A stretch of 64,000 bases of DNA, from positions 2,638,667 to 2,702,666 of the forward strand of contig NZ_KV917380.1 in assembly GCF_002019765.1 (NCBI RefSeq). The letters run 5' to 3'. This DNA is from Shouchella oshimensis (GTDB lineage: Bacteria > Bacillota > Bacilli > Bacillales > Bacillaceae_D). Made by a program: the position numbers and the translations under genes. The notes below the pieces were generated by a model, which did not search any database, was not told the DNA's origin, and was given only the letters and a program-made list of their open reading frames with translations. Positions 17,651 through 24,795 of the stretch are shown one piece after another; within the stretch, counting starts at the first letter, position 1; the number at the start of each line of letters is the position of its first letter.

Positions 17651-17709
17651 TATTAACCCTCCCTGCCACAAGATTCGACAAAAGAAGGAAGATACCTGCA
17701 TCTTTCTAT

Positions 17710-17829
17710 CTATTTCTTTATACACCCTGCCCCATATGTACAAAACATTCTCGTCTTCTCCTCTGTCTTGTATATCTTCTGGGCAAATACGCATTTTACG
17801 CAATCTTTATTGGGATCAATCTTCTTCAT
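17710..17829 (-). CDS. Tiny Cys-rich (zinc-binding) protein
   Basis: 39 aa, ATG at 17829 preceded by AAGGAG. The sequence has two cysteine pairs, DCVKCVF and CTYGAGC, a likely zinc knuckle, with a basic middle. It ends 59 bases before the TTG of the gene at 17650 and probably shares its transcript. Too short for a family name; the good ribosome site and cysteine pattern support it. Confidence 0.65.
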   Translation of the reverse strand: MKKIDPNKDCVKCVFAQKIYKTEEKTRMFCTYGAGCIKK

Positions 17830-17854
17830 GTTTATTCTCCTTAAGAGCGAATAT

Positions 17855-17877
17855 AAAAAGACGTCCATTAGGACGCC
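17855..17877 (-). terminator. Rho-independent terminator after the 17878-18162 gene
   Basis: Minus strand GGCGTCC, TAAT loop, GGACGTC, then TTTTT. Confidence 0.8.
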
Positions 17878-18162
17878 TCATAGCTCAAATTTGAATCGTT
17901 CTTTGCTCGCTTTAGCCATGTGAATTAATTCGTTTTTGATGGGATAAAGTTTATAAGTTAATGAGATATCTTCCTCGGCTACTTCATCTAACATCTTGAT
18001 CACTTTTTCAATATCCAAATGGATCGATTCTCCATTCGCATTACCCAATTCACCTACCGCCTTTTTCGCTTCTCTTACCCTGCGTTCAATGGACTTGATG
18101 TTCTTTAACACTTCGCTTGTATCTAAGTTTACTTTGATCGTGACTTCGCTTATTTCAGCCAT
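17878..18162 (-). CDS. Unrecognised small acidic protein
   Basis: 94 aa from the ATG at 18162 (GGAG nine bases before; the in-frame start at 18177 is less likely). A beta strand with VTIKVNLDTSEV leads into two helices (IKSIERRVREAKKAVGELG, then IEKVIKMLDEVAEEDISL). Own terminator; third unit of the moron block. No known function recognised. Confidence 0.65.
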   Translation of the reverse strand: MAEISEVTIKVNLDTSEVLKNIKSIERRVREAKKAVGELGNANGESIHLDIEKVIKMLDEVAEEDISLTYKLYPIKNELIHMAKASKERFKFEL

Positions 18163-18185
18163 GCCTATCAGCTCCATTCATAATA

Positions 18186-18225
18186 TAAAAAGCGCATACG
18201 GCTATTAAGCTCGTACACGCTTTTT
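18186..18225 (-). terminator. Rho-independent terminator after the 18236-18664 gene
   Basis: Minus strand AAAGCGTGTACG pairs with CGTATGCGCTTT across an 11-base loop, followed by T residues. Confidence 0.8.
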
Positions 18226-18235
18226 CTAATTTAAC

Positions 18236-18664
18236 TTATCTAGGGTAAGAAAGGTGATTTGATGTGTATTGACCTACATGTCTACCATTTTTTCTGAATT
18301 CGACCCACAACGGACCAGCTGTTGGGCGGACATCAATCGTGTGTAACCTCGCTTTTTTTATAGGTGTGCGGAAAGAGAATGATCCAGTTTCGGTCGAACT
18401 AACCGCGTTTAAACCATTGTACCGTATATTTGCATTAGCTATATAGCTTAGAGTGCCACAGTTCCCTCTAGATTCAAGATAGAAGTCAACCGAAGTAGCT
18501 CTTGTTGAATAACTTAGATAGTCAGTCCATGCTCTTACTTCACATGTACTACCTGCCTGAGGGAGCTTTTTCCACGGATGCATTGCGGCTTCAGCAATAT
18601 CACTTTTAGCGAAACCCAAAGATAAAAATAACAATAAGGACAGAAATAATACTTTTTTCTTCAT
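18236..18664 (-). CDS. Secreted protein with signal peptide (lysogenic conversion candidate)
   Basis: 142 aa, ATG at 18664 with AGGAGG. The N-terminus is a textbook signal peptide (MKKKVLFLSLLLFLSLGFA) with likely cleavage near AEAA-M at residues 25-28. The mature part is beta-rich with two Cys (TCEVRAW and GNCGTLSY) that may form a disulfide, plus paired Tyr/Ser strands. A secreted product from a prophage unit with its own terminator suggests a trait expressed from the lysogen. No family recognised. Confidence 0.75.
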   Translation of the reverse strand: MKKKVLFLSLLLFLSLGFAKSDIAEAAMHPWKKLPQAGSTCEVRAWTDYLSYSTRATSVDFYLESRGNCGTLSYIANANIRYNGLNAVSSTETGSFSFRTPIKKARLHTIDVRPTAGPLWVEFRKNGRHVGQYTSNHLSYPR

Positions 18665-18826
18665 TTTCTTAACCTCCTAATAATTATGAAACACAAGATC
18701 AATAATAACATAATTATCCATAAAAAACCATATTTTATTATTTTAAATGTGGAGGTTGGTCTTATACATTTTTTTACGTAGAACAATCGGTCGAGGAGGT
18801 TGTTTGTCCGCCATACGGTACGTGAT

Positions 18827-18832
18827 ATTATA
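18827..18832 (-). promoter_or_regulatory. Possible late promoter -10 element
   Basis: A perfect minus-strand TATAAT lies in the 258-base gap between the late regulator gene (ends 18923) and the block leading to the late operon. There is no good -35, which would fit activator-dependent transcription. Confidence 0.3.
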
Positions 18833-18922
18833 GAGTGCTCCCCTTATCGAAGAGCGCTTTTAACGCATCGAGGTAAGTCCTCTCAACTATAGTTGGCGCA
18901 TGTATGACACTTGCATGACAAA

Positions 18923-19405
18923 CTACGAAACTTTTTCAAATATTTTTTTCTTGGCACGCTCAACGAACTTTTGTACACTCGCTCTTGTCACTCCGATTTC
19001 CTTTGCTATCTCTGCATAAGTCATTCCATAGCTCATATGGAGCACATAACATTGTCTTTCGCGATTACTCAGCAACCACAGGATATCTACCATTGCTCGT
19101 TTGTCCTTGTCATCTATCGGTCTTTCACGGCCATTATCTAAATCCATTGACGGGAATAGGTTCATGTCAAGCAACGCTGTTCTCTGATATACAGATTGTC
19201 TTTCTACCCCTCTGCGGTTCCCCGGTCTTCTTCCTCTCTTTAGCCATTCAACAGAGTAATTCAAGTCCGATATCATCCCTCCGACAACATCAAACTCGTT
19301 CTTTTCTTCTGTATCTCCTTTATCTAAGGCTTGTCTATATACCTCTAGCTCTTTTTTCGTCACTGTACAGTCGTTAACAATGTTGCTTACCCATGTATCG
19401 GTCAT
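18923..19405 (-). CDS. Late transcription regulator, sigma region 4-like (ArpU/Xpf type)
   Basis: 160 aa, ATG at 19405 after GGGAGGG. The C-terminal 60 residues form a sigma region 4 helix-turn-helix: LLSNRERQCYVLHMSYGMTY, then AEIAKEIGVTRASVQKFVER. The N-terminal half resembles the ArpU/RinA/Xpf group that switches on late genes. It is the last early gene, just upstream of the moron block and the late operon, the classic slot of a late activator. Confidence 0.85.
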   Translation of the reverse strand: MTDTWVSNIVNDCTVTKKELEVYRQALDKGDTEEKNEFDVVGGMISDLNYSVEWLKRGRRPGNRRGVERQSVYQRTALLDMNLFPSMDLDNGRERPIDDKDKRAMVDILWLLSNRERQCYVLHMSYGMTYAEIAKEIGVTRASVQKFVERAKKKIFEKVS

Positions 19406-19416
19406 AATTACCCTCC

Positions 19417-19584
19417 CTAATTCCCTTGTTTATTCTTTATCTGAAACGCAAAACGTCTTAATTTCGTTGTAACGGTGTTGCTGTGGTGGCAATCGTCACA
19501 ATAGATCTGCGGTGCTCTTGTAATGTACTGGCTTAAGACGTATTCACTTAGTCTTTTTGGTCGTCCACACTTCTCGCAAAACAT
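19417..19584 (-). CDS. Tiny zinc-ribbon protein
   Basis: 55 aa from the ATG at 19584. Two Cys pairs, CEKC near the start and CDDCHH about 30 residues later, fit a zinc ribbon; a basic C-terminus follows (KLRRFAFQIKNKQGN). It ends 12 bases before the late regulator start, so it is in the same operon. Ribosome site weak (AGGT). Role unknown. Confidence 0.65.
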   Translation of the reverse strand: MFCEKCGRPKRLSEYVLSQYITRAPQIYCDDCHHSNTVTTKLRRFAFQIKNKQGN

Positions 19585-19600
19585 TAGTACCTGCAATGGA

Positions 19601-19837
19601 TCAGCTCCCCATATCGTTCTGCCACCTCAATATGCTTTGTAACAGGCTCGCCTCTGTCCGTAGGTTATTCATGGCATCAAGACCAGCCTTATACGTCTCT
19701 TTTGCAATGTCACGCTCTAATCTCAAGCTAGCTATTTTCTCGTTCCCTTTAGCTAGTGCGAATATCGTTTTGCTCGAGTTATCTAGCCTTTGCTGCACCT
19801 CTCGCATTGAATGGATGACGCTTTGTAAATCACTCAT
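19601..19837 (-). CDS. Small coiled-coil phage protein
   Basis: 78 aa overlapping the upstream gene by 8 bases. Nearly all helix with heptad spacing (SVIHSMREVQQRLDNSSKTI, then RLERDIAKETYKAGLDAM). No motif points to function. Coupled translation is likely because no clear ribosome site is seen. Confidence 0.6.
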   Translation of the reverse strand: MSDLQSVIHSMREVQQRLDNSSKTIFALAKGNEKIASLRLERDIAKETYKAGLDAMNNLRTEASLLQSILRWQNDMGS

Positions 19838-20033
19838 ATAAAGCTGCTAAGGTTTTATACCGATCATCCTGCTCCATCCACCAAAGAACATCCCAAGCCT
19901 CTAATAAAATTCGGTATGATTCCGGTAATGAAATTGGATTAGTTGATGCATACCCTTCAGCAAGAAGCCTTAACTGTTTAATATAGCGGTTGTCTATTTT
20001 TCTTATCGAAAGATCATACTCAAAACTATTCAT
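19830..20033 (-). CDS. Small unrecognised phage protein
   Basis: 67 aa from the ATG at 20033; the GTG at 20045 is an alternative start. Helical, with two Trp in LLEAWDVLWWMEQDDRY. It overlaps the nuclease-like gene at 20030 by 4 bases, so it belongs to the same coupled chain. Confidence 0.6.
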   Translation of the reverse strand: MNSFEYDLSIRKIDNRYIKQLRLLAEGYASTNPISLPESYRILLEAWDVLWWMEQDDRYKTLAALYE

Positions 20034-20464
20034 TTCCTCACCCACCCCTTTTTATTGTTCTTTTGCCAAACAACCAGCTCTCTACCCATCACACTCTCAA
20101 ACATCTTCTTAACGAGTGGAAAGCGTTCATTTGCGTATCCTTTTACGTCAATTACTTCCTCTTTCCCATCTTTATAAGTCACTTTAAAGTCTGCTGTATA
20201 CTTCCATGGTTGGCGCATCCTCTTACCTGTACCGCTACACAACGTACATTTGTTCAATCTGAGCGTTTTTTTGTTCTCTACCCTGCCATTACCCTCGCAT
20301 CTATAACAAGGCACTGAGAAGGCGCTCAGGAGTGTGTATTGCGGTTGTAATTCTATCGCTTTAACGTTCTTATCCGACCTTAGCAAGAGATAAAACTCAC
20401 CCTCTGCCTTACTATCAAAATCATTTCCGTAATAGCTTGTCTTTTTGCTTTTGATCTTTGCCAT
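20030..20464 (-). CDS. DUF1064-like nuclease-fold protein with inserted DnaJ-type zinc finger
   Basis: 144 aa, ATG at 20464 with GAGAGGAG. The frame of a small PDDEXK-type phage nuclease (DUF1064) is visible: an early DSKAEGEFYLLLR with the conserved Glu, then TADFKVTYKDGKEEVIDVKG with an Asp and a following V-D-V-K-G motif, then a helix FPLVKKMFESVMG. Between them sits an extra module with two CxxCxGxG knuckles, CYRCEGNG and CTLCSGTG, as in DnaJ. The gene lies among DNA metabolism genes. The nuclease role is inferred from the motifs. Confidence 0.75.
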   Translation of the reverse strand: MAKIKSKKTSYYGNDFDSKAEGEFYLLLRSDKNVKAIELQPQYTLLSAFSVPCYRCEGNGRVENKKTLRLNKCTLCSGTGKRMRQPWKYTADFKVTYKDGKEEVIDVKGYANERFPLVKKMFESVMGRELVVWQKNNKKGWVRK

Positions 20465-20570
20465 TGCTCCGCTCCTCTCTCCCCATTAGAGCAAGAGCAA
20501 TGGAACAAGATACAATCACTGCTGCTAGCAATATAAATAAACTAATAAGTATCTTTGGTATATAGATCAC
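20421..20570 (-). CDS. Tiny single-pass membrane protein, GTG start
   Basis: 49 aa. The GTG at 20570 follows AGAGGAG and overlaps the TGA of the gene before. One membrane helix (ILISLFILLAAVIVSCSIAL) is followed by a short charged tail that reads through the start of the nuclease-like gene in another frame. Overlap on both sides and a clear ribosome site support a real gene. Confidence 0.6.
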   Translation of the reverse strand: MIYIPKILISLFILLAAVIVSCSIALALMGREERSNGKDQKQKDKLLRK

Positions 20571-20746
20571 CTTGCTCGCTCCTCTCCGCACTCTTTACAC
20601 GTCTGTGTCCATTTGCCTTTATAAACCTTTAGCTTGTATTTACCTGCGCCGCATTTGCATCGCCCATGCCTCATTCTGACCTCCGGCTCAGGAGCAGGAC
20701 CTTCTCTCTGCTCCCTTACCGCATCAGACCAACGTGGTTTCGGCAT
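20567..20746 (-). CDS. Tiny zinc-ribbon protein
   Basis: 59 aa. Its ATG shares a base with the TAA of the dUTPase gene (TAATG), pointing to coupling. The N-terminal half is Pro/Glu-rich; the C-terminal half is a zinc ribbon with CKCGAGKYKL and CKECGEER. One of several such proteins in this early operon. Confidence 0.7.
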   Translation of the reverse strand: MPKPRWSDAVREQREGPAPEPEVRMRHGRCKCGAGKYKLKVYKGKWTQTCKECGEERAR

Positions 20747-21315
20747 TAATAGCCGTTTGCTTGCCGTTCATGGTTGATTTTGTTCTTTTGTAGATAAGCT
20801 GCTTCTACTTCTTCCCACGAAAAGCGAAGTGTTGTACCTAGCCCAAAGAAATCTTTCAACAATGCTTCATAAGCATTTCTGTATTTTTGACTTTCATACC
20901 CGCCCGCAAAATCCATAGCATCTATGTCGTTAACTCTTGCAAATACGGTTAAAAACTGTTGTCTAGGTATTGAGTGCAACACTTTGAAAGGCATTTCATA
21001 CTCTATCTGGAACTTATACTTTTCCATTAATGAATTACCGATACTTAACAAAAAGTGCAGACAGTCTACGTATTCTTCAAGAAGTGGATTCCATTCACGC
21101 ACAGGCATTTCGTATAAGTCTTCAAATTTGTACGTTCTTGGTTCCTGATCCTCGCTCCAGAACTTAAACCCTCTCCACTCGTTGGCGCACTCTCCTAGCT
21201 CTACGAGTAACGCTAGGATGCGATCAGCCAGCAAATCTTGACCGTGTAAGCCTTTCTTTTCGATGATTGCTTGGTCTAACTCTGCTTGGATCTTGAATAG
21301 CCGCTGTAGGTTCAT
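20746..21315 (-). CDS. dut: Dimeric all-alpha dUTPase (dUTPase_2 family)
   Basis: 189 aa. It hydrolyses dUTP to dUMP and keeps uracil out of phage DNA. Family motifs: LLVELGECANEWRGFKFW (Glu metal ligands with the following aromatic), then EEYVDCLHFLLSIG (Glu and Asp of the second metal site). The length is usual for the MazG-like dimeric class of Gram-positive phages. It overlaps the gene upstream by 4 bases. Confidence 0.9.
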   Translation of the reverse strand: MNLQRLFKIQAELDQAIIEKKGLHGQDLLADRILALLVELGECANEWRGFKFWSEDQEPRTYKFEDLYEMPVREWNPLLEEYVDCLHFLLSIGNSLMEKYKFQIEYEMPFKVLHSIPRQQFLTVFARVNDIDAMDFAGGYESQKYRNAYEALLKDFFGLGTTLRFSWEEVEAAYLQKNKINHERQANGY

Positions 21316-21563
21316 TCGTCTTCCTCCTCAAATTCAGATAAGAATTGAATCATTTCTATGACTTCGTTTTTACCGTAGGTTTCCGCCCATTCGTACAACT
21401 TATCTAGTACTTTATGAGAAGGCGCTTGACCATCATAGAAAGAAATGACTGCGGTATGTTCAGGAATATTACCAACACCATGAACCTCCATATGTGCCTC
21501 GCCAGCGCCTAATTCTGTTACCTGCTTTTTCAAAGATTCAATTACCTCGTATTCTTTACTCAT
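21312..21563 (-). CDS. Small unrecognised acidic protein
   Basis: 83 aa, ATG at 21563 with AGAGGTG. It starts MSKEYEVIESLKKQVTEL, has a short beta middle (HTAVISFYDGQ) and ends in an acidic helix. Encoded between ssb and dut, overlapping dut. No function recognised. Confidence 0.65.
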   Translation of the reverse strand: MSKEYEVIESLKKQVTELGAGEAHMEVHGVGNIPEHTAVISFYDGQAPSHKVLDKLYEWAETYGKNEVIEMIQFLSEFEEEDE

Positions 21564-21583
21564 TCAACACACCTCTATTTTCC

Positions 21584-21997
21584 TTAAAATGGTAAATCAT
21601 CATCAGAGATATCAAGCGAACCGTCATTCGCAAACGGATCGTTGTTGTAGTTACCGCTATTGTTATTCGTGTTATTGCCTCCACCTTGGCTATTGCGCGA
21701 CTCCAAGAATGTGATTTGTTCTGCCGCTACCTCTGTTTTAAAGTGCCTTTGCCCGTCTTTCTCCCAACTGGATGTTTGAACCCTACCGCTCACGCCAACC
21801 AAAGACCCTTTTCTCATGTGATTCGCAACTGATTCTGCTGTCTTCTTAAAACAAATTATCTGTATAAAATCACTTTTCTCTCTGTCGTAAGATCGGGTAA
21901 CTGCTAGTGTGAATCGACCAACTGCAACCCCTTGTGGTGAGTACCTCAAGTCCACATCTTTAGTTAATCTCCCTGTAAGTGCTACCGAATTAATCAT
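21584..21997 (-). CDS. ssb: Single-stranded DNA-binding protein
   Basis: 137 aa. It has the OB fold of SSB with [36 protein letters not shown], and the step [18 protein letters not shown]; then a Gly/Asn-rich linker; then the acidic tip DISDDDLPF that recruits partner proteins. Shorter than cellular SSB (about 170 aa), as common for phage versions. ATG follows GGAGCGAG. Confidence 0.96.
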   Translation of the reverse strand: MINSVALTGRLTKDVDLRYSPQGVAVGRFTLAVTRSYDREKSDFIQIICFKKTAESVANHMRKGSLVGVSGRVQTSSWEKDGQRHFKTEVAAEQITFLESRNSQGGGNNTNNNSGNYNNDPFANDGSLDISDDDLPF

Positions 21998-22192
21998 CTA
22001 TACTCGCTCCTCTTGATTTAGCAACTCATAAAAGCCCGGTGCTTTTAGGTTGTTTATTACGTGCAATTTTTCGTATATCTTAATTTTTATTTCTTGTTCA
22101 AGGTCTTCGCGATAGCATGGAGCTGTATTGCAGAGACTATTTATAATTAGCGGTCTGAACTCCCTTAAAATCTCCTCATACTCAAGCTCCAT
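21998..22192 (-). CDS. RsoA-like sigma region 2 protein (half of a split sigma factor)
   Basis: 64 aa, ATG at 22192 with AGGGAGCG. It looks like a lone sigma-70 region 2: YEEILREFRPLIINSL, then REDLEQEIKIKIYEKL, where the DLxQE motif is the core-binding hallmark. No region 4 is present. It lies 6 bases after a region 4-type protein gene, the same pairing and order as B. subtilis sigO-rsoA. The pair probably forms one functional sigma factor; this is inference. Confidence 0.7.
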   Translation of the reverse strand: MELEYEEILREFRPLIINSLCNTAPCYREDLEQEIKIKIYEKLHVINNLKAPGFYELLNQEERV

Positions 22193-22198
22193 ATGTAC

Positions 22199-22684
22199 CT
22201 ACGCTCCCTTTTTCAACTTCTCTATTGCGCTCTTAATGTTATAAGAGACTCTTTGCTCCGAATATCCCAACAAACGGGCAATTTCTTTGTTTTTTAAGTT
22301 TTTAACGAACTTATAAATCAATAGCTGTTTCTGAATGTCTTTTAACGATTGAAAGGTCCTGTGAATTCTTTCATCCGTAAACAATTCGTTTGGTTCAACC
22401 TCTGTTTCGACTTCAACCCTACTCGGTAATAAGTTATGATAGTTGACCTCTTCATCATCTATTGACTGCCTAACGACTTTCGATCTTATTCGCTTATCGA
22501 AATCAATGGAGTAGCCTTTTATTAGACGCTTGATGTAACTTATCTGCTTCACTCTTAGCGCATATTGCTTGAATGCTTCTTCAAGCGCTCGGATATTCTC
22601 TGGTGTTGGATTCTTTTCAGCAACCTCATACAACCGTCTTGCGCTTTTCTTTTCCAAGAAACTCTTAATCAGAGCATTCGTCAC
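22199..22684 (-). CDS. SigO/Xpf-like sigma factor (region 4 half), GTG start
   Basis: 161 aa, GTG at 22684 overlapping the previous TGA. The C-terminal half is a clear region 4: LKDIQKQLLIYKFVKNLKNK, then EIARLLGYSEQRVSYNIKSA. The N-terminal half is helical, with YIKRLIKGYSIDFDKRIRSK, and lacks the DLxQE motif of region 2. This fits YvrI/SigO and PBSX Xpf. Together with the next gene it may direct middle or late phage transcription. Confidence 0.78.
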   Translation of the reverse strand: MTNALIKSFLEKKSARRLYEVAEKNPTPENIRALEEAFKQYALRVKQISYIKRLIKGYSIDFDKRIRSKVVRQSIDDEEVNYHNLLPSRVEVETEVEPNELFTDERIHRTFQSLKDIQKQLLIYKFVKNLKNKEIARLLGYSEQRVSYNIKSAIEKLKKGA

Positions 22685-22842
22685 TTTTTCATTTCCTTTT
22701 CCAAAAGGTCAACTGTTTCTAGCTCTCCTTCTCGTTCTGATCCAACTTTCTTAATGCAAGATGGACCATAACCCATTTCTCTACTTCGCTTATCCTTTAA
22801 TTCTCTGCCACAACGTCTGCACTCAATATATTGATCAGTCAT
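22681..22842 (-). CDS. Tiny zinc-ribbon protein, DUF6011-like
   Basis: 53 aa from the ATG at 22842. It has the pattern CRRCGRELKDKRSREMGYGPSC shortened here to its key points: CxxCG, then Lys-Asp, Ser-Arg-Glu, Gly-Tyr-Gly-Pro and a single Cys, typical of a small phage zinc-finger group. The stop overlaps the GTG of the sigma-like gene, indicating coupling. Confidence 0.7.
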   Translation of the reverse strand: MTDQYIECRRCGRELKDKRSREMGYGPSCIKKVGSEREGELETVDLLEKEMKK

Positions 22843-22987
22843 TGATACCCTCCCAATCGGACAGAGGCTTTCTCACCCTGCCCGGTATTTTGTCTTTCGC
22901 TACATTCCGTTCCGTCTCGCCTTCTGCATACACTTGGATGACTAACAACTTTTCCTCGCCTTCACGGTGATAAGCCACCCACCTCAT
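22835..22987 (-). CDS. Small unrecognised basic protein
   Basis: 50 aa from the ATG at 22987, which has GAGGAGG five bases before it; the longer in-frame version lacks a site. It starts MRWVAYHREGEEKLLVIQVY and ends in KPLSDWEGIND. It overlaps the zinc-ribbon gene by 8 bases. Role unknown. Confidence 0.6.
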   Translation of the reverse strand: MRWVAYHREGEEKLLVIQVYAEGETERNVAKDKIPGRVRKPLSDWEGIND

Positions 22988-22998
22988 AAGTGCCTCCT

Positions 22999-24045
22999 CT
23001 ATACAGGAATTAATTGACCGTATTTCTGTTCGATTTTGTCCAACCACTCACCAATCCATTTGGATAGCTCGCTTTCGTATTGTCTAAAGTAATAGCTGTA
23101 TTCGGCTGCATAAACCTCTGCGAGCGGACGTCTTGAGTAGTGAAAATAAGGTATCGACTTGATTCGCTTGCCCCCATTTAAAACGACGTTGCGAAGCATC
23201 GTGTCAAAGTAACAGGCTTTTAAAAACGATAACGGCTCCTCATGTATGATCTCTGCCCAATCCATGCCAATCTCAGGTTTATCGCAGTTAAAGGGGCAAA
23301 AGTAACAACGTGATCGCTTCTCTGGTAACTGGTTGTCTTGCAGGAACTTAATGCTATCCTGTGTTGTTAACCCCTGTTCTACAAGAGGATAAGCTAGGTA
23401 GATATATTTAAATTGCGGTGACTGTTGTAAGCTAATGCGATTAATCTCGTCGTATGAAAAACCAATGTCGATTACAAATGCAATGTTGTCTGGCATTTTT
23501 TGTTTTGTTGTGCGATTTAACCGCCCTAACACCGCTCTGCGTACAGCTTGCTTTACTGGGACGATCTTAAAGTCCACAGTGCATTGCCTCGGCATAATCC
23601 CTGCCTTTACTTCTTGACCATCCTCATTAATCGTGTTGCAATAAACCGGCATCTGAAAGCGCTGATAGTCCGTTAGGATATAACGGTGCAGCATTTCTTC
23701 TAGACCGCCCTCCATGCTGTTGTGAGTGGCGATAATAAACGGTGTACGATTGTTAAATTGCTTTTGACGATCCTGCCACCATGCAACTTGCTCATGTATA
23801 AATTGCGGTTCCGCTCCCGTATCCGCAAAAACGATAAAGTCGTAATGGATCTTACCTTGCAGGTGATCTTCTAGTAGGTGAGCAGATTGGGTACCTCCAC
23901 CAAATGACAAGACTCTGTAGATGTTTTGTTTACCGTTATTACGCAAATCATTTATAAGATCGTCTTTTGATTTAAAGACGCCGTTGATATACTTTTTGTG
24001 CTGCGTGTAGTCGTTCGGCTGTTCAAATAGTTTAAGTTGATCCAT
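22999..24045 (-). CDS. PAPS-reductase-like ATP pyrophosphatase family protein
   Basis: 348 aa from the ATG at 24045 with GAGAGGAG; the GTG at 24063 lies before the ribosome site. The N-type ATP-binding loop is RVLSFGGGTQSAHLL; PRQCTVDFKIVPVK matches the Cys-Thr...Lys step of the family; CYFCPFNC is a likely zinc or iron-sulfur site. Relatives include PAPS reductase and the DndC thio-modification enzyme, so adenylylation chemistry on a base or sulfur group is possible, but the substrate is unknown. It overlaps nothing downstream and follows an HNH gene. Confidence 0.75.
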   Translation of the reverse strand: MDQLKLFEQPNDYTQHKKYINGVFKSKDDLINDLRNNGKQNIYRVLSFGGGTQSAHLLEDHLQGKIHYDFIVFADTGAEPQFIHEQVAWWQDRQKQFNNRTPFIIATHNSMEGGLEEMLHRYILTDYQRFQMPVYCNTINEDGQEVKAGIMPRQCTVDFKIVPVKQAVRRAVLGRLNRTTKQKMPDNIAFVIDIGFSYDEINRISLQQSPQFKYIYLAYPLVEQGLTTQDSIKFLQDNQLPEKRSRCYFCPFNCDKPEIGMDWAEIIHEEPLSFLKACYFDTMLRNVVLNGGKRIKSIPYFHYSRRPLAEVYAAEYSYYFRQYESELSKWIGEWLDKIEQKYGQLIPV

Positions 24046-24059
24046 CGGGATCTCCTCTC

Positions 24060-24419
24060 TCACAGAGCCTTTAGGTCCTCATCATCCATGTAGTAATACG
24101 GTCCGTACATAAATTCAAACTCGCTTTGCCAATGCTTTAGCCTCTCTTGACTCAGCTCAGCGTGTATTTGCATGTGACAGGTATTACAGAGCAACAGACC
24201 ATTTGTAAATACTCCTCGGCCAATTCCGCTGCCTTTTGGCTTAACGTGATGGATGTGCTCTCCTAATCTCCCGCACTCTTGGCAAGTGTTTTGGAAATGC
24301 TCTTTAATCTGCTGCCGTATAGTCTCTGAGAACTTCCCTCTGTTCACCCTCTGCCTTGTCCGCCTCTTATGCTTTGGTTTAGCGACTGCCCTCACTGGTT
24401 GTTGCGATAGGTCTTGCAT
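24060..24419 (-). CDS. HNH endonuclease
   Basis: 119 aa. A zinc-bound HNH fold is visible: CQECGRLGEHIHHVKPKG, then NGLLLCNTCHMQIHAE, with CxxC pairs and the His-His, Asn and His of the active site. The N-terminus is basic (KPKHKRRTRQRVNRGKF). It is placed in the early region, not next to terminase, so it may act in recombination, host DNA attack or as a free-standing homing-type enzyme. Confidence 0.88.
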   Translation of the reverse strand: MQDLSQQPVRAVAKPKHKRRTRQRVNRGKFSETIRQQIKEHFQNTCQECGRLGEHIHHVKPKGSGIGRGVFTNGLLLCNTCHMQIHAELSQERLKHWQSEFEFMYGPYYYMDDEDLKAL

Positions 24420-24432
24420 CGTTACACCTCCA

Positions 24433-24795
24433 CTATTGATTAATCAATCTGTTTTCGCGCTTCCAGTTCTGCAACTGACGCAATGAACAACCGTTGTGTT
24501 TTGCTACCGCAGGATCCGTTAAACCCTTTCGTTTAAGCAACTGGTATTCGTCCACTTTTAGAGTACAAACGACTTTAGGAAGTCTACCTCGTTGTATTTC
24601 CAATGAAGAGATTCCTTCATCGATTCGTTTGTTTGCCGTTATTGATAACAGATCATTCCCAATATTCCGAAGTCTGTTGAAGTACTCACAGCCCTCACAA
24701 TTGGAATGACTCTCCAAATTGTTATATGGACAACTGTTGCAGTGGTTAAATGTGATTTCCGTTTGTTCTCGCAACAGGTCTATTCTTTTCTTCAC
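24433..24795 (-). CDS. Zinc-finger / helix-turn-helix DNA-binding protein, GTG start
   Basis: 120 aa. The GTG overlaps the TGA of the preceding gene. A Cys-rich N-terminal part (CNSCPYNN and CEGCEYF) likely binds zinc; the C-terminal 40 residues form a helix-turn-helix (LLKRKGLTDPAVAKHNGCSL, then RQLQNWKRENRLI). A DNA-binding role in early phage expression is inferred. Confidence 0.7.
   Translation of the reverse strand: MKKRIDLLREQTEITFNHCNSCPYNNLESHSNCEGCEYFNRLRNIGNDLLSITANKRIDEGISSLEIQRGRLPKVVCTLKVDEYQLLKRKGLTDPAVAKHNGCSLRQLQNWKRENRLINQ

Noticed and set aside
16651-17829. Long N-terminal extension (to 17803) of the gene ending at 16937
   Set aside because: The extension would overlap the well-supported small Cys-rich gene at 17710-17829, while a TTG with a strong ribosome site exists at 17650.
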